Assembly: GCA_947650365.1 (NCBI GenBank)
Contig: CANTAL010000101.1
Coordinates: 1 to 64,000, forward strand
Reading direction: 5' to 3'
Length of the DNA stretch: 64,000 bases
DNA from: Chamaelirium japonicum
Taxonomy: Eukaryota; Streptophyta; Magnoliopsida; Liliales; Melanthiaceae
Part shown: piece by piece, positions 40,953 to 55,272 of the stretch
Position numbering within the stretch: position 1 is the first letter of the stretch
Layout: each line of letters opens with the position of its first letter
Made by a program: the position numbers and the translations under genes
Notes under the pieces: generated by a model
Database searches by the model: none
What the model saw: the letters and a program-made list of their open reading frames with translations, nothing else
What the model was told of the DNA's origin: nothing

Positions 40953-42151
40953 TGTGATCCATTCTAATTCATTCACACAATCCATTCTATTTCATTCATA
41001 CGATCCATTCTTACTCATTGGTACGATCCATTCTAATTCATTCGCACGAATGTATCCATTCTAATTAATTCGTACGAATCCATTCTAATTCATTCGTACA
41101 ATCTATTCTATTTCATTCATACGATCCATTCTTACTCATTCGTATGATCCATTCTAATTCATTCGAACGAATGTATCCATTCTAATTTATTCGTACGATC
41201 CATTCTAATTCATTTGTACGATCCATTCTAATTCATTCGTACGATCCATTCTAATTCATTCGTCCGATCCATTCTAATTCATTCGCACAAATGTATCCAT
41301 TCTAATTCATTGGTACGATCCATTCTAATTCATTCGTACAATCCATTCTAATTCATTCATACAATCCATTCTAATTCATTCGCACGAATGTATCCATTCT
41401 AATTCATTCGTCCGATCAGTTCTAATTCATTCACAAAATCTATTCTAATTCATTCATACGATCCATTCTAATTCATTCACACGAATGTATCCATTCTAAT
41501 TCATTCATACGATCCATTCTAATTCATTCGTACGATCCATTCTAATTCACTCATACGATCCATGCTAATACAATCATACGATCCATTCTAATTCATTTGC
41601 ACGAATATATCCATTCTAATTCATTCGTACGATCCATTCTAATTTCTTCGTACGATCCATTCTAATTCATTCGTACGATCCATTCTAATTCATTCGTACG
41701 ATCCATTCTAATTCATTCGTCCGATCCATTCTAATTCATTCGGACGAATGTATCCATTCTAATTCATTCGTACAATCCATTCTAATTCATTCGCACAAAT
41801 GTATCCATTCTAATTCAATCGTACGATCCATTCTAATTCATTCGTACGATCCATTCTAATTCATTCGTCCGATCCATTCTAATTCATTCGTACGATCCAT
41901 TCTAATTGATTCGCACAAATGTATCCATTCTAATTCATTCGTACGATCCATTCTAATTTATTCGTACGATCCATTCTAATTCATTCGTCTGATCCATTCT
42001 AATTCATTTGGACGAATGTATCCATTCTAATTCATTCGTACGATCCATTCTAATTCATTCGCACAAATGTATCCATTCGTACGATCCATTCTAATTCATA
42101 TGCACAAAGGTATCCATTCTAATTCATTCGTACGATCCATTCTAATTCAGG
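40953..42151 (-). repeat. Satellite block 46, - orientation
   Basis: Reverse units. From about 41,700 to 42,070 it shows a local cassette in which 28-mers (GCACAAATGTATCC) recur at 41,793, 41,913 and 42,061. It ends TTCAGGATCGTACG. Confidence 0.94.
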
Positions 42152-43668
42152 ATCGTACGAATGAATTAGAATGGATACATTCGTGCGAATGAATTAGAAT
42201 TGATCGTACGAATGAATTAGAATGGATCGTGCGAATGAATTAGAATGGATCGTACGAATGAATTAGAATGGATCGTACGAATGAACTAGAATGGATACAT
42301 TCGTGCGAATGAATTAGAATGGAACGTACGAATAAATTAGAATGGATCGTACGAATGAATTAGAATGGATCGTACGAATGGATTAGAATGGATCATACGA
42401 ATGAATTAGAATGGATCGTGCGAATGAATTAGAATGGATCGAACGAATGAATTAGAATGGATATATTCGAGCGAATGAATTAGAATAGATCGTAGGAATG
42501 AATTAGAATGGATCATACGAATGAATTAGAATGGATCGTACAATGGATTGTATGAACAAATTAGAATGGATCATATGAACGAATTAGAATGGATCGTACG
42601 AATGAATTAGAATCGATACACTCGAGCGAGTGAATTAGAATGGATCGTACGAATGAATTAGAATAGATCATAGGAATGAATTAGAATGGATCGTGCAAAT
42701 GAATTAGAATGGATACATTCGTGCGAATGAATTTGAATGGATCGTGCGAATGAATTAGAATGGATCGGACGAATGAATTAGAATGGATATATTTGAACGA
42801 ATAAATTAGAATGGATCATACGAATGAATTAGAATGGATCGTACGAATGAATTAGAATGGATAGTGCGAATGAATTAGAATCGATCGTATGAATGAATTA
42901 GAATGGATCGTATGAATGAATTAGATCGTACGAATGAATTAGAATGGATCGTACGAATGAATTAAAATGGATACATTCGTGCGAATGAATTAGAATAGAT
43001 CGTAGGAATGAATTAGAATGGATCGTATGAATGAATTAGAATGGATTCATTTATGAGAATGAAATAGAATGGATCGTATGAATGAATTAGAATGCATCGT
43101 ACGAAAGAATTAGAGTGGATATATTCGTGCGAATGAATTAGAATGGATCGTACGAATGAATTAGACTGGATCGAACGAATGAATTTGAATGGATACATTT
43201 GTGCGAATGAACCTAAATGGATTGTATGAATGAATTACAATGGATCGTACGAATGAATTAGAATGGATCGTACGAATGAATTAGAATAGCTCATACGAAT
43301 GAATTAGAATGAATCGTATGAATGAATTAGAATGGTTACATTCGTGCGAATGAATTAGAATAGATCGTACGAATGAATTACAATGGATCGTACGAATAAA
43401 TTGGAATGGATCATGGGAATGAATTAGAATGGATCGTACGAATGAATTAGAATGGATCCACCGAATGAGTTAGAATGGATCATACGAATGAATTAGAATG
43501 TATTGTACGAATGAATTAGAATGGATTGTGCGAATGAATTAGAATGGATCGTATGAATGAATAAGAATGGATCGTACGAATGAATTAGAATGGATCGTGT
43601 GAATGAATTAGCATAAATCGTACGAATGTATTAGAATGGCTCGTACGATTGAATTAGAATGAATCGTA
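42152..43668 (+). repeat. Satellite block 47, + orientation
   Basis: Forward units. The last ~480 bp parallels blocks 21 and 39 (ATAGCTCATACG, GGATCCACCGAATGAG). Confidence 0.94.
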
Positions 43669-44423
43669 CGATCCATTCTAATTCAATCGTCCGATCCATT
43701 CTAATTCATTCGCATGAATGTATCCATTCTAATTCATTCGTACAATCCATTCTATTTCATTCGTACGATCCATTCTTACTCATTCGTATGATCCATTCTA
43801 ATTCATTCGTATGATCCATTCTAATTCATTCGTACGATCCATTCTAATTCATTCGTATGATCCATTCTAATTCATTCGCATGATCCATTCTAATTCATTC
43901 ATACGATCCATTCTAATTCATTCATACGATCCATTCTAATTCATTCCTACAATCCATTCTAATTCATTCGCCCGATCTATTCTAATTCATTCATACGATC
44001 CCTTCTATTCGAATGGATCATGCGATCCATTCGAATTCATTCGCACGATCCATTCTAATTCATTCATATTATCCTTTCTAATTCATTCAGACAATGCATT
44101 CTAATTCTTTCACACGATCCATTCTAATTCATTCGTACGATCCATTCTAATTCATTCGTACAATCCATTCGATTTCATTTGTACGATCCATTCTTACTCA
44201 TTCGTATGATCCATTCTAATTCATTCGTACGATCCATTCTAATTCATTTGTACGATCCATTCTAATTCATTCGTACAATCCATTCTATTTCATTCGTACG
44301 ATCCATTCTTACTCATTCGTATGATCCATTCTAATTCATTCGCACGAATATATCCATTCTAATTCATTCATACAATCCATTCTAATTTATTCCGTACGAT
44401 CCATTCTAATTCATTCGTACGAT
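43669..44423 (-). repeat. Satellite block 48, - orientation
   Basis: Reverse units. The 2,415-bp tandem duplication begins near 43,941. The cruciform landmark is at 44,007-44,036. It ends CGTACGATAGTACG, a near-palindrome. Confidence 0.94.
44007..44036 (-). repeat. Cruciform landmark, - sense (H2 copy 1)
   Basis: Perfect arms, loop ATGC. It is preceded by the variant GATCCCTTCT. Confidence 0.95.
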
Positions 44424-45306
44424 AGTACGAATGAATTAGAATGGATCGTACGAATGAATTAGAATGGATCGTACGAATAAATTAGAATGGATACATTCGT
44501 CCGAATGAATTAGAATGGATCATACGAATGAGTAAGAATGGATCGTACGAATGAAATAGAATAGATTGTACGAATGAATTAGAATGGATCCTACGAATGA
44601 ATTAGAATGGATCGGGTGAAAGAATTAGAATGGATTGTATGAATGAATTAGAATGGATCGTATGAATGAATTAGAATGGATCGTGCGAATGAATTCGAAT
44701 GGATCGTACGAATGAATTAGAATGGATCGTACGAATGAATTAGAATGGATACATTCGTGCGAAAGAATTAGAATGGATACATTCGTGCGAAAGAATTAGA
44801 ATAGATCGTATGAATGAATTAGAATGGATCCTATGAATGAATTAGAATGGATCGTGCGAATGAATTAGAATGGATCGTACGAATGAATTAGTATGGATCG
44901 TGCTAATGAATTAGAATTGATCGAACGAATGAATTAGCATGGATCGTGCTAATGAATTAGAATGGAACGTACGAATGAATTAGAATGGATCGTGTGACAG
45001 AATTAGAATGGACTGTATGAATGTCGTACGAATGAACTAGAATGGATATATTCGTGCAAATGAATTAGAATGGATCGTATGAATGTATTAGAATGGATCG
45101 TATGAGTGAATTAGAATGGATCGTACGAATGAATTAGAATGGATTGTATGAATGGATTAGAATGGATCGTACGAATGAATTAGAATGGATCATACGAGTT
45201 AATTAGAATGGATCATACGAATGAATGAGAATGGAACGTACGAATGAATTAGAATGGATCGTGTGAAAGAATTAGAATGGTTTGTATGAATGAATTAGAA
45301 TGAATT
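44424..45306 (+). repeat. Satellite block 49, + orientation
   Basis: Forward units in the first 2,415-bp copy, holding the left arm of a 112-bp inverted pair (44,900-45,011) and a truncated unit CTGTATGAATGTCGTACG. Confidence 0.94.
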
Positions 45307-45679
45307 CGTTCGATCAATTCTTATTCATTAGCACGATCCATTCTAATTCATTCGTACGATCCATTCTAATTCATTCGCACGATCCATTCTAATTCATTCG
45401 TACGATCCATTCTAATTCTTTCACACGATCCATTCTAATTCATTCGTACGATCCATTCTAATTCATTCGTACGATCTATTATAATTCATTCGTACGATCC
45501 ATTCTAATTCGATCGTACGAACCATTCTAATTCCTTCGTACGATCTATTCTAATTCATTCATACAATCCATTCTAATTCTTTCACACGATCCATTCTAAT
45601 TCATTCGTACGTTCCATTCTAATTCATTAGCACGATCCATGCTAATTCATTCGTTCGATCAATTCTAATTCATTAGCAC
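44900..45679. repeat. 112-bp inverted pair, 556-bp spacer (H2 copy 1)
   Basis: The left arm 44,900-45,011 is the reverse complement of 45,568-45,679 with one difference seen (GACAG against CTTTC). The + to - switch lies between the arms. Confidence 0.93.
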
Positions 45680-46044
45680 GATCCATTCTAATTCATTCGC
45701 ACGATCCATTCTAATTCAGTCATAGGATCCATTCCAATTCATTCATACGATCTATTCTAATTCTTTCGCACGAATGTATCCATTCTAATTCATTCGCACG
45801 AATGTATCCATTCTAATTCATTCGTACGATCTATTCTAATTCATTCGTACGATCTATTCTAATTCATTCGTAAGATCCATTCTAATTCTTTCACATGATC
45901 CATTCTAATTCAGTCGTACGATCCATTCTAATTCATTCATATGATCCATTCTAATTCATTCATACGATACATTCTAATTCATTCCTACAATCCATTCTAA
46001 TTCATTCGCCCGATCCATTCTAATTCATTCATACGATCCATTCT

Positions 46045-46074
46045 ATTCGAATGGATCATGCGATCCATTCGAAT
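46045..46074 (-). repeat. Cruciform landmark, - sense (H2 copy 1, second)
   Basis: Perfect arms, loop ATGC. It is preceded by GATCCATTCT, distinguishing it from the copy at 44,007. Confidence 0.95.
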
Positions 46075-46421
46075 TCATTCGCACGATCCATTCTAATTCA
46101 TTCATACAATCCATTCTACTTCATTCATACAATGCATTCTAATTCATTCATACGATCCATTCTAATTCATTTGCACGAATTTATCTATTCTAATTCATTC
46201 GTACGATCCATTCTAATTCCTTCGTACGATCCATTCTAATTCATTCGTACGATCTATTCTAATTCATTCGTACGATCTATTCTAATTCATTCGTACGATC
46301 CATTCTAATTCATTTGTACGATCCATTCTAATTCATTCGTACGATCCATTCTAGTTCATTCCTACAATCCATTCTAATTCATTCGCCCGATCTATTCTAA
46401 TTCATTCATACGATCCCTTCT

Positions 46422-46451
46422 ATTCGAATGGATCATGCGATCCATTCGAAT
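46422..46451 (-). repeat. Cruciform landmark, - sense (H2 copy 2)
   Basis: Exactly 2,415 bp after the copy at 44,007, with the same CCCTTCT flank. Confidence 0.95.
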
Positions 46452-46838
46452 TCATTCGCACGATCCATTCTAATTCATTCATATTATCCTTTCTAATTCA
46501 TTCAGACAATGCATTCTAATTCTTTCACACGATCCATTCTAATTCATTCGTACGATCCATTCTAATTCATTCGTACAATCCATTCGATTTCATTTGTACG
46601 ATCCATTCTTACTCATTCGTATGATCCATTCTAATTCATTCGTACGATCCATTCTAATTCATTTGTACGATCCATTCTAATTCATTCGTACAATCCATTC
46701 TATTTCATTCGTACGATCCATTCTTACTCATTCGTATGATCCATTCTAATTCATTCGCACGAATATATCCATTCTAATTCATTCATACAATCCATTCTAA
46801 TTTATTCCGTACGATCCATTCTAATTCATTCGTACGAT

Positions 46839-47721
46839 AGTACGAATGAATTAGAATGGATCGTACGAATGAATTAGAATGGATCGTACGAATAAATTAG
46901 AATGGATACATTCGTCCGAATGAATTAGAATGGATCATACGAATGAGTAAGAATGGATCGTACGAATGAAATAGAATAGATTGTACGAATGAATTAGAAT
47001 GGATCCTACGAATGAATTAGAATGGATCGGGTGAAAGAATTAGAATGGATTGTATGAATGAATTAGAATGGATCGTATGAATGAATTAGAATGGATCGTG
47101 CGAATGAATTCGAATGGATCGTACGAATGAATTAGAATGGATCGTACGAATGAATTAGAATGGATACATTCGTGCGAAAGAATTAGAATGGATACATTCG
47201 TGCGAAAGAATTAGAATAGATCGTATGAATGAATTAGAATGGATCCTATGAATGAATTAGAATGGATCGTGCGAATGAATTAGAATGGATCGTACGAATG
47301 AATTAGTATGGATCGTGCTAATGAATTAGAATTGATCGAACGAATGAATTAGCATGGATCGTGCTAATGAATTAGAATGGAACGTACGAATGAATTAGAA
47401 TGGATCGTGTGACAGAATTAGAATGGACTGTATGAATGTCGTACGAATGAACTAGAATGGATATATTCGTGCAAATGAATTAGAATGGATCGTATGAATG
47501 TATTAGAATGGATCGTATGAGTGAATTAGAATGGATCGTACGAATGAATTAGAATGGATTGTATGAATGGATTAGAATGGATCGTACGAATGAATTAGAA
47601 TGGATCATACGAGTTAATTAGAATGGATCATACGAATGAATGAGAATGGAACGTACGAATGAATTAGAATGGATCGTGTGAAAGAATTAGAATGGTTTGT
47701 ATGAATGAATTAGAATGAATT
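46839..47721 (+). repeat. Satellite block 51, + orientation
   Basis: The second copy of block 49 at an offset of exactly 2,415 bp. Confidence 0.95.
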
Positions 47722-48094
47722 CGTTCGATCAATTCTTATTCATTAGCACGATCCATTCTAATTCATTCGTACGATCCATTCTAATTCATTCGCACGATCC
47801 ATTCTAATTCATTCGTACGATCCATTCTAATTCTTTCACACGATCCATTCTAATTCATTCGTACGATCCATTCTAATTCATTCGTACGATCTATTATAAT
47901 TCATTCGTACGATCCATTCTAATTCGATCGTACGAACCATTCTAATTCCTTCGTACGATCTATTCTAATTCATTCATACAATCCATTCTAATTCTTTCAC
48001 ACGATCCATTCTAATTCATTCGTACGTTCCATTCTAATTCATTAGCACGATCCATGCTAATTCATTCGTTCGATCAATTCTAATTCATTAGCAC
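47315..48094. repeat. 112-bp inverted pair (H2 copy 2)
   Basis: The same pair shifted 2,415 bp: arms 47,315-47,426 and 47,983-48,094. Confidence 0.92.
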
Positions 48095-49639
48095 GATCCA
48101 TTCTAATTCATTCGCACGATCCATTCTAATTCAGTCATAGGATCCATTCCAATTCATTCATACGATCTATTCTAATTCTTTCGCACGAATGTATCCATTC
48201 TAATTCATTCGCACGAATGTATCCATTCTAATTCATTCGTACGATCTATTCTAATTCATTCGTACGATCTATTCTAATTCATTCGTAAGATCCATTCTAA
48301 TTCTTTCACATGATCCATTCTAATTCAGTCGTACGATCCATTCTAATTCATTCATATGATCCATTCTAATTCATTCATACGATACATTCTAATTCATTCC
48401 TACAATCCATTCTAATTCATTCGCCCGATCCATTCTAATTCATTCATACGATCCATTCTATTCGAATGGATCATGCGATCCATTCGAATTCATTCGCACG
48501 ATCCATTCTAATTCATTCATACAATCCATTCTACTTCATTCATACAATGCATTCTAATTCATTCATACGATCCATTCTAATTCATTTGCACGAATTTATC
48601 TATTCTAATTCATTCGTACGATCCATTCTAATTCCTTCGTACGATCCATTCTAATTCATTCGTACGATCTATTCTAATTCATTCGTACGATCTATTCTAA
48701 TTCATTCGTACGATCCATTCTAATTCATTTGTACGATCCATTCTAATTCATTCGTACGATCCATTCTAGTTCATTCATACAATCCATTCTAATTCATTCG
48801 TACGATCCATTCTAATTCATTCGTACGATCCATTCTAATTCATTCATACGATCCATTCTAATTCATTTGCACGATCCATTCTAATTCATTCGTACGATCG
48901 ATTCTAATTCTTTCACACGATCCATTCTAATTCATTTGCACGAATATATCCATTCTAATTCATTCGTACGATCCATTCTTATTCATTCGTACGATCCATT
49001 TTAATTTATTCGCACGATCCATTCTAATTCATTCGTACGATCCATTCTAATTCTTTCACACGATCCATTCTAATTCATTCGTACGATCCATTCTAATACA
49101 TTCATACGATCCATTCTAATTCATTTGCACGAATATATCCATTCTAATTCATTCGTACGATCCATTCTAATTCCTTCGTACGATCCATTCTAATTCATTC
49201 GTACGATCCATTCTAATTCATTCGCACGATCCATTCTAATTCCTTCGTACGATCCATTCTAATTCATTCGTACGATCCATTCTAATTCATTCATACAATC
49301 CATTCTAATTCTTTCACACGATCTATTCTAATTCATTCGTAGGATCCATTCTAATTCATTAGTACAATCTATTCTATTTCATTCGTACGATCCATTCGTA
49401 CTCATTCGTATGATCCATTCTAATTCATTTGCACGAATATATCCATTCTAATTCATTCGTACGATCCATTCTAATTCCTTCGTACGATCCATTCTAATTC
49501 ATTCGTATGATCTATTCTAATTCATTCGCACGATCCATTCTAATTCATTCGTACGATCCATTCTAATTCTTTCACACGATCCATTCTAATTCATTCGTAC
49601 GATCCATTCTAATTCATTCACACAAATGTATCCATTCGT
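47722..49639 (-). repeat. Satellite block 52, - orientation
   Basis: The second 2,415-bp copy ends near 48,770. After that the block parallels 54.3-55.27 kb. It ends in CATTCGTACGAATG (49,633-49,646). Confidence 0.95.
48460..48489 (-). repeat. Cruciform landmark, - sense (H2 copy 2, second)
   Basis: Exactly 2,415 bp after the copy at 46,045. Confidence 0.95.
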
Positions 49640-52372
49640 ACGAATGAACTAGAATAGATTGTATGAATGAATTAGAATGGATCGTACGAATGAATTAGAA
49701 TGGATCGTACGAAGGAATTAGAATGGATCGTACGAAAGAATTAGAATGGATCGTACGAATAAATTAGAATAGATCATACGAATGAATTAGAATGGATCGT
49801 ACGAAGGAATTAGAATGAATCGTACGAATGAATTAGAATGGATACATTCGTGCGAATGAATTAGAATGGATTGTGCGAATGAATAAGAACAGATCGTGCG
49901 AATGAATTAGAATGGATCGTACGAATGAATTAGAAAGGATCGTGCGAATGAATTAGAATGGATCGTACGAATGAATTAGAATGGATACATTTGTGCGAAT
50001 GAATTAGAATGGATCGTACGAATGAATTAGAATGGATCGTATGAATGAATTAGAATGGATCATACGAATGAATTAGAATGGATCGTGCGAATGAATTAGA
50101 ATGGATCGTACGAATGAATTAGAATGGATCGTGTGAAAGAATTAGAATGGATCGTACGAATGAATTAGAATGGATCGTGCGAATGAATAAGAATGGATCG
50201 TACGAATGAATTAGAATAGATACATTTGTGCGAATGAATTAGAATGGATCGTACGAATGAATTAGAATGGATCGTATGAATGAATTAGAATGGATCGTGC
50301 GAATGAATTAGAATGGATCGTACGAATGAATTAGAATGGATCGTACGAATGAACTAGAATGGATACATTCGTGCGAATGAATTAGAATGGATCGTACGAA
50401 TGAATTAGAATGGATCGTACGAATGAATTAGAATGGATCTTACGAATGAATTAGAATGGATCGTACGAATGAATTAGAATGGATCGTACGAATGAATTAG
50501 AATGGATCTTACGAATGAATTAGAATGGATCGTACGAATAAATTAGAATGGATCGTATGAATAGTTTAGAATGGATACATTCGTGCGAATGAATTAGAAT
50601 GGATCGGGCGAATGAATTAGAATGGATCGTACGAATGAATTAGAATGGATCAAATAAATGAATTAGAATGGTTACTTTCATCCGAATGAATTAGAATGGA
50701 TCATACGAAAGAATTAGAATGGATCGTACGAATGAATTAGAATGGATCATATTAATGAATTAGAATGGATAGTACGAATGAATTAGAATGGATACATTCG
50801 TGCGAATAAATTAGAATGGATTGTATGAATGAATTAGAATGGATCGTACGAATGAATTAGAATGGATCGTACGAATGAATTAGAATAGATTGCGCGAATG
50901 AATTAGAATGGATCGTACGAATGAATTAGAATGGATCGTACGAATGAATTAGAATGGATCGTAGGAATGAATTAGAATGGATATATTTGAACGAATAAAT
51001 TAGAATGGATCATACGAATGAATTAGAATGGATCGTACGAATGAATTAGAATGGATAGTGCGAATGAATTAGAATCGATCGTACGAATGAATTAGAATGG
51101 ATCGTACGAATGAATTAGAATGGATCATACGAATGAGTAAGAATGGATCGTACGAATGAATTAGAATGGATCGTACGAATGAATTAGAATGGATCGTACG
51201 AATAAATTAGAATTGATACATTCGTCCGAATGAATTAGAATGGATCATACGAATGAGTAAGAATGGATCGTACGAATGAAATAGAATAGATTGTACGAAT
51301 GAATTAGAATGGATACATTCGTGCGAATGAATTAGAATGGATCGTGCACGAATGAGTAAGAATAAATTAGAATGGATCATACGAATGAATTAGAATGGAT
51401 TGTACGAATTAATTAGAATGGATATATTCGTGCAAATGAATTAGAATGGATTAGAATGGATCATACGAATGGATTAGAATGGATACATTCGAGCGAATGA
51501 ATTAGAATGGATTGTACGAATGAATTAGAATGGATCGTACGAATAAATTAGAATTGATACATTCGTCCGAATGAATTAGAATGGATCATACGAATGAGTA
51601 AGAATGGATCGTACGAATGAAATAGAATAGATTGTACGAATGAATTAGAATGGATCCTACGAATGAATTAGAATGGATCGGGTGAAAGAATTAGAATGGA
51701 TTGTATGAATGAATTAGAATGGATCGTATGAATGAATTAGAATGGATCGTGCGAATGAATTCGAATGGATCGTACGAATGAATTAGAATGGATCGTACGA
51801 ATGAATTAGAATGGATACATTCGTGCGAAAGAATTAGAATGGATACATTCGTGCGAAAGAATTAGAATAGATCGTATGAATGAATTAGAATGGATCCTAT
51901 GAATGAATTAGAATGGATCGTGCGAATGAATTAGAATGGATCGTACGAATGAATTAGTATGGATCGTGCTAATGAATTAGAATTGATCGAACGAATGAAT
52001 TAGCATGGATCGTGCTAATGAATTAGAATGGAACGTACGAATGAATTAGAATGGATCGTGTGACAGAATTAGAATGGACTGTATGAATGTCGTACGAATG
52101 AACTAGAATGGATATATTCGTGCAAATGAATTAGAATGGATCGTATGAATGTATTAGAATGGATCGTATGAGTGAATTAGAATGGATCATACGAATGAAT
52201 TAGAATGGATTGTATGAATGGATTAGAATGGATCGTACGAATGAATTAGAATGGATCATACGAGTTAATTAGAATGGATCATACGAATGAATGAGAATGG
52301 AACGTACGAATGAATTAGAATGGATCGTGTGAAAGAATTAGAATGGATTGTATGAATGAATTAGAATGAATT
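49640..52372 (+). repeat. Satellite block 53, long + orientation
   Basis: The first + half of the 5.6-5.9-kb higher-order repeat. It is about 258 bp shorter than block 55 up to the GAATAAATT marker, mostly from missing units near 49,840. Confidence 0.95.
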
Positions 52373-52745
52373 CGTTCGATCAATTCTAATTCATTAGCAC
52401 GATCCATTCTAATTCATTCGTACGATCCATTCTAATTCATTCGCACGATCCATTCTAATTCATTCGTACGATCCATTCTAATTCTTTCACACGATCCATT
52501 CTAATTCATTCGTACGATCCATTCTAATTCATTCGTACGATCTATTATAATTCATTCGTATGATCCATTCTAATTCATTCGTACGAACCATTCTAATTCC
52601 TTCGTACGAACTATTCTAATTCATTCATACAATCCATTCTAATTCTTTCACACGATCCATTCTAATTCATTCGTACGTTCCATTCTAATTCATTAGCACG
52701 ATCCATGCTAATTCATTCGTTCGATCAATTCTAATTCATTAGCAC
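51966..52745. repeat. 112-bp inverted pair (H3 copy 1)
   Basis: The same pair at arms 51,966-52,077 and 52,634-52,745. The spacing is unchanged at 556 bp. Confidence 0.92.
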
Positions 52746-55272
52746 GATCCATTCTAATTCATTCGCACGATCCATTCTAATTCATTCATAGGATCCATTC
52801 CAATTCATTCATACGATCTATTCTAATTCTTTCGCACGAATGTATCCATTCTAATTCATTCGCACGAATGTATCCATTCTAATTCATTCGTACGATCCAT
52901 TCTAATTCATTCGTACGATCTATTCTAATTCATTCGTAAGATCCATTCTAATTCTTTCACACGATCCATTCTAATTCATTCGTACGATCCATTCTAATTC
53001 ATTCATACGATCCATTCTAATTCATTCATATGATACATTCTAATTCATTCCTACAATCCATTCTAATTCATTCGCCCGATCCATTCTAATTCATTCATAC
53101 GATCCATTCTATTCGAATGGATCATGCGATCCATTCGAATTCATTCGCACGATCCATTCTAATTCATTCATACAATCCATTCTACTTCATTCATACAATG
53201 CATTCTAATTCATTCATACGATCCATTCTAATTCATTTGCACGAATTTATCTATTCTAATTCATTCGTACGATCCATTCTAATTCATTCGTACGATCTAT
53301 TCTAATTCATTCGTACGATCCATTCTAATTCATTCGTACAATCCATTCTAATTCCTTCGTACGATCCATTCTAATTCATTCGTACGATCCATTCTAATTC
53401 ATTCGTACGATCCATTCTAATTCATTAATATGATCCATTCTAATTCATTCGTACGATCCATTCTAATTCATGTGCACAAAGGTATCCACTCTAATCCATT
53501 CGTAGGATCCATTCTAATTCATTCGTACGATCCATTCTAATTCATTCGCTCGACTGTATCCATTCTAATCCTTTCGTACGATCCATTCTAATCTATTCGT
53601 ACGATCCATTCTAATTCATTCGCATGAATGTAACCATTCTAATTCATTCATTTGATCCGTTCTAATTCATTCGTACGTCCATTCTAATTCATTCGTCCGA
53701 TCCATTCTAATTCATTCGCACGAATGTATCCATTCTAATTCATTCATACGATCCATTCTAATTCATTCGTACGATCCATTCTAATCCATTCGCACAAATG
53801 TATCTATTCTAATCCATTCATACGATCCATACTAATCCATTCGTACGATCCATTCTAATTCATTCGCATGAATGTATCCATTCTAATACATTCACACGAT
53901 CCATTCTAATTCATTCGTACGATCCATTCTAATTTATTCGTACAATCCATTGTAATTCATTCGTATGATCCATTCTAATTCATTCCTACGATCTATTCTA
54001 ATTCATTCGCTCGAATATATCCATTCTAATTCATTCGTTCGATCCATTCTAATTCATTCGCACGATCCATTCTAATTCATTCGTATGATCCATTCTAATC
54101 CATTCATACGATCCATTCTAATTCATTCGTACGATCCATTCTAATTCATTCGGACGATCCATTCTAATTCATTCGCACGAATGTATCCATTCTAGTTCAT
54201 TCGTACGATCCATTCTAATTCATTCGTACGATCCATTCTAATTCATTCGCACGATCCATTCTAATTCATTCGTACGATCCATTCTAATTCATTCATACGA
54301 TCCATTCTAATTCATTCGTACGATCCATTCTAGTTCATTCATACAATCCATTCTAATTCATTCGTACGATCCATTCTAATTCACTCATACGATCCATTCT
54401 AATACATTCATACGATCCATTCTAATTCATTTGCACGATCCATTCTAATTCATTCGTACGATCGATTCTAATTCTTTCACACGATCCATTCTAATTCATT
54501 TGCACGAATATATCCATTCTAATTCATTCGTACGATCCATTCTTATTCATTCGTACGATCCATTTTAATTTATTCACACGATCCATTCTAATTCATTCGT
54601 ACGATCCATTCTAATTCTTTCACACGATCCATTCTAATTCATTCGTACGATCCATTCTAATACATTCATACGATCCATTCTAATTCATTTGCACGAATAT
54701 ATCCATTCTAATTCATTCGTACGATCCATTCTAATTCCTTCGTACGATCCATTCTAATTCATTCGTACGATCCATTCTAATTCATTCACACAATCCATTC
54801 TAATTCCTTCGTACGATCCATTCTAATTCATTCGTACGATCCATTCTAATTCATTCACACAATCCATTCTAATTCTTTCACACGATCTATTCTAAGTCAT
54901 TCGTAGGATCCATTCTAATTCATTCGTACAATCTATTCTATTTCATTCGTACGATCCATTCGTACTCATTCGTATGATCCATTCTAATTCATTTGCACGA
55001 ATATATCCATTCTAATTCATTCGTACGATCCATTCTAATTCCTTCGTACGATCCATTCTAATTCATTCGTATGATCTATTCTAATTCATTCGCACGATCC
55101 ATTCTAATTCATTCGTACGATCCATTCTAATTCTTTCACACGATCCATTCTAATTCATTCGTACGATCCATTCTAATTCATTCGTGCAATCCATTCTATT
55201 TCATTCGTACGATCCATTCTTACTCATTCGTATGATCCATTCTAATTCATTCACACGAATGTATCCATTCGT
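52373..55272 (-). repeat. Satellite block 54, long - orientation
   Basis: The first - half of the higher-order repeat. It has the cruciform landmark at 53,111-53,140, a single-base deletion at about 53,678 (GTACGTCC for GTACGATCC), and a palindromic end at 55,266-55,279. Confidence 0.95.
53111..53140 (-). repeat. Cruciform landmark, - sense (H3 copy 1)
   Basis: Perfect arms, loop ATGC. It sits about 740 bp after the + to - switch, as in H2. Confidence 0.95.

Larger units (their letters stand above)
43941..46355. repeat. Higher-order repeat H2, copy 1 (2,415 bp)
   Basis: First copy of an exact-length tandem duplication. 2,415 is 105 x 23. The left edge is defined by CCTACAATCC at 43,946 and 46,361. 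It spans - to + to - orientation. Confidence 0.93.
45307..46838 (-). repeat. Satellite block 50, - orientation
   Basis: Reverse units spanning the join of the two 2,415-bp copies near 46,355. It has two cruciform landmarks (46,045 and 46,422). Confidence 0.94.
46356..48770. repeat. Higher-order repeat H2, copy 2 (2,415 bp)
   Basis: Second copy. Every landmark compared is shifted by exactly 2,415 bp and I saw no base differences in the segments compared. It diverges after CTAGTTCATTC, where copy 1 has CCTACAATCC and copy 2 has ATACAATCC. Confidence 0.93.
49640..55272. repeat. Higher-order repeat H3, copy 1 (~5.63 kb)
   Basis: One + block and one - block bounded on both sides by the CATTCGTACGAATG switch. 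Marker GAATAAATTAGAATTGATAC is at 51,541. Confidence 0.92.

Noticed and set aside
43013-43198. A 61-codon open frame on the - strand
   Set aside because: Satellite translation again. No composition unlike its surroundings.
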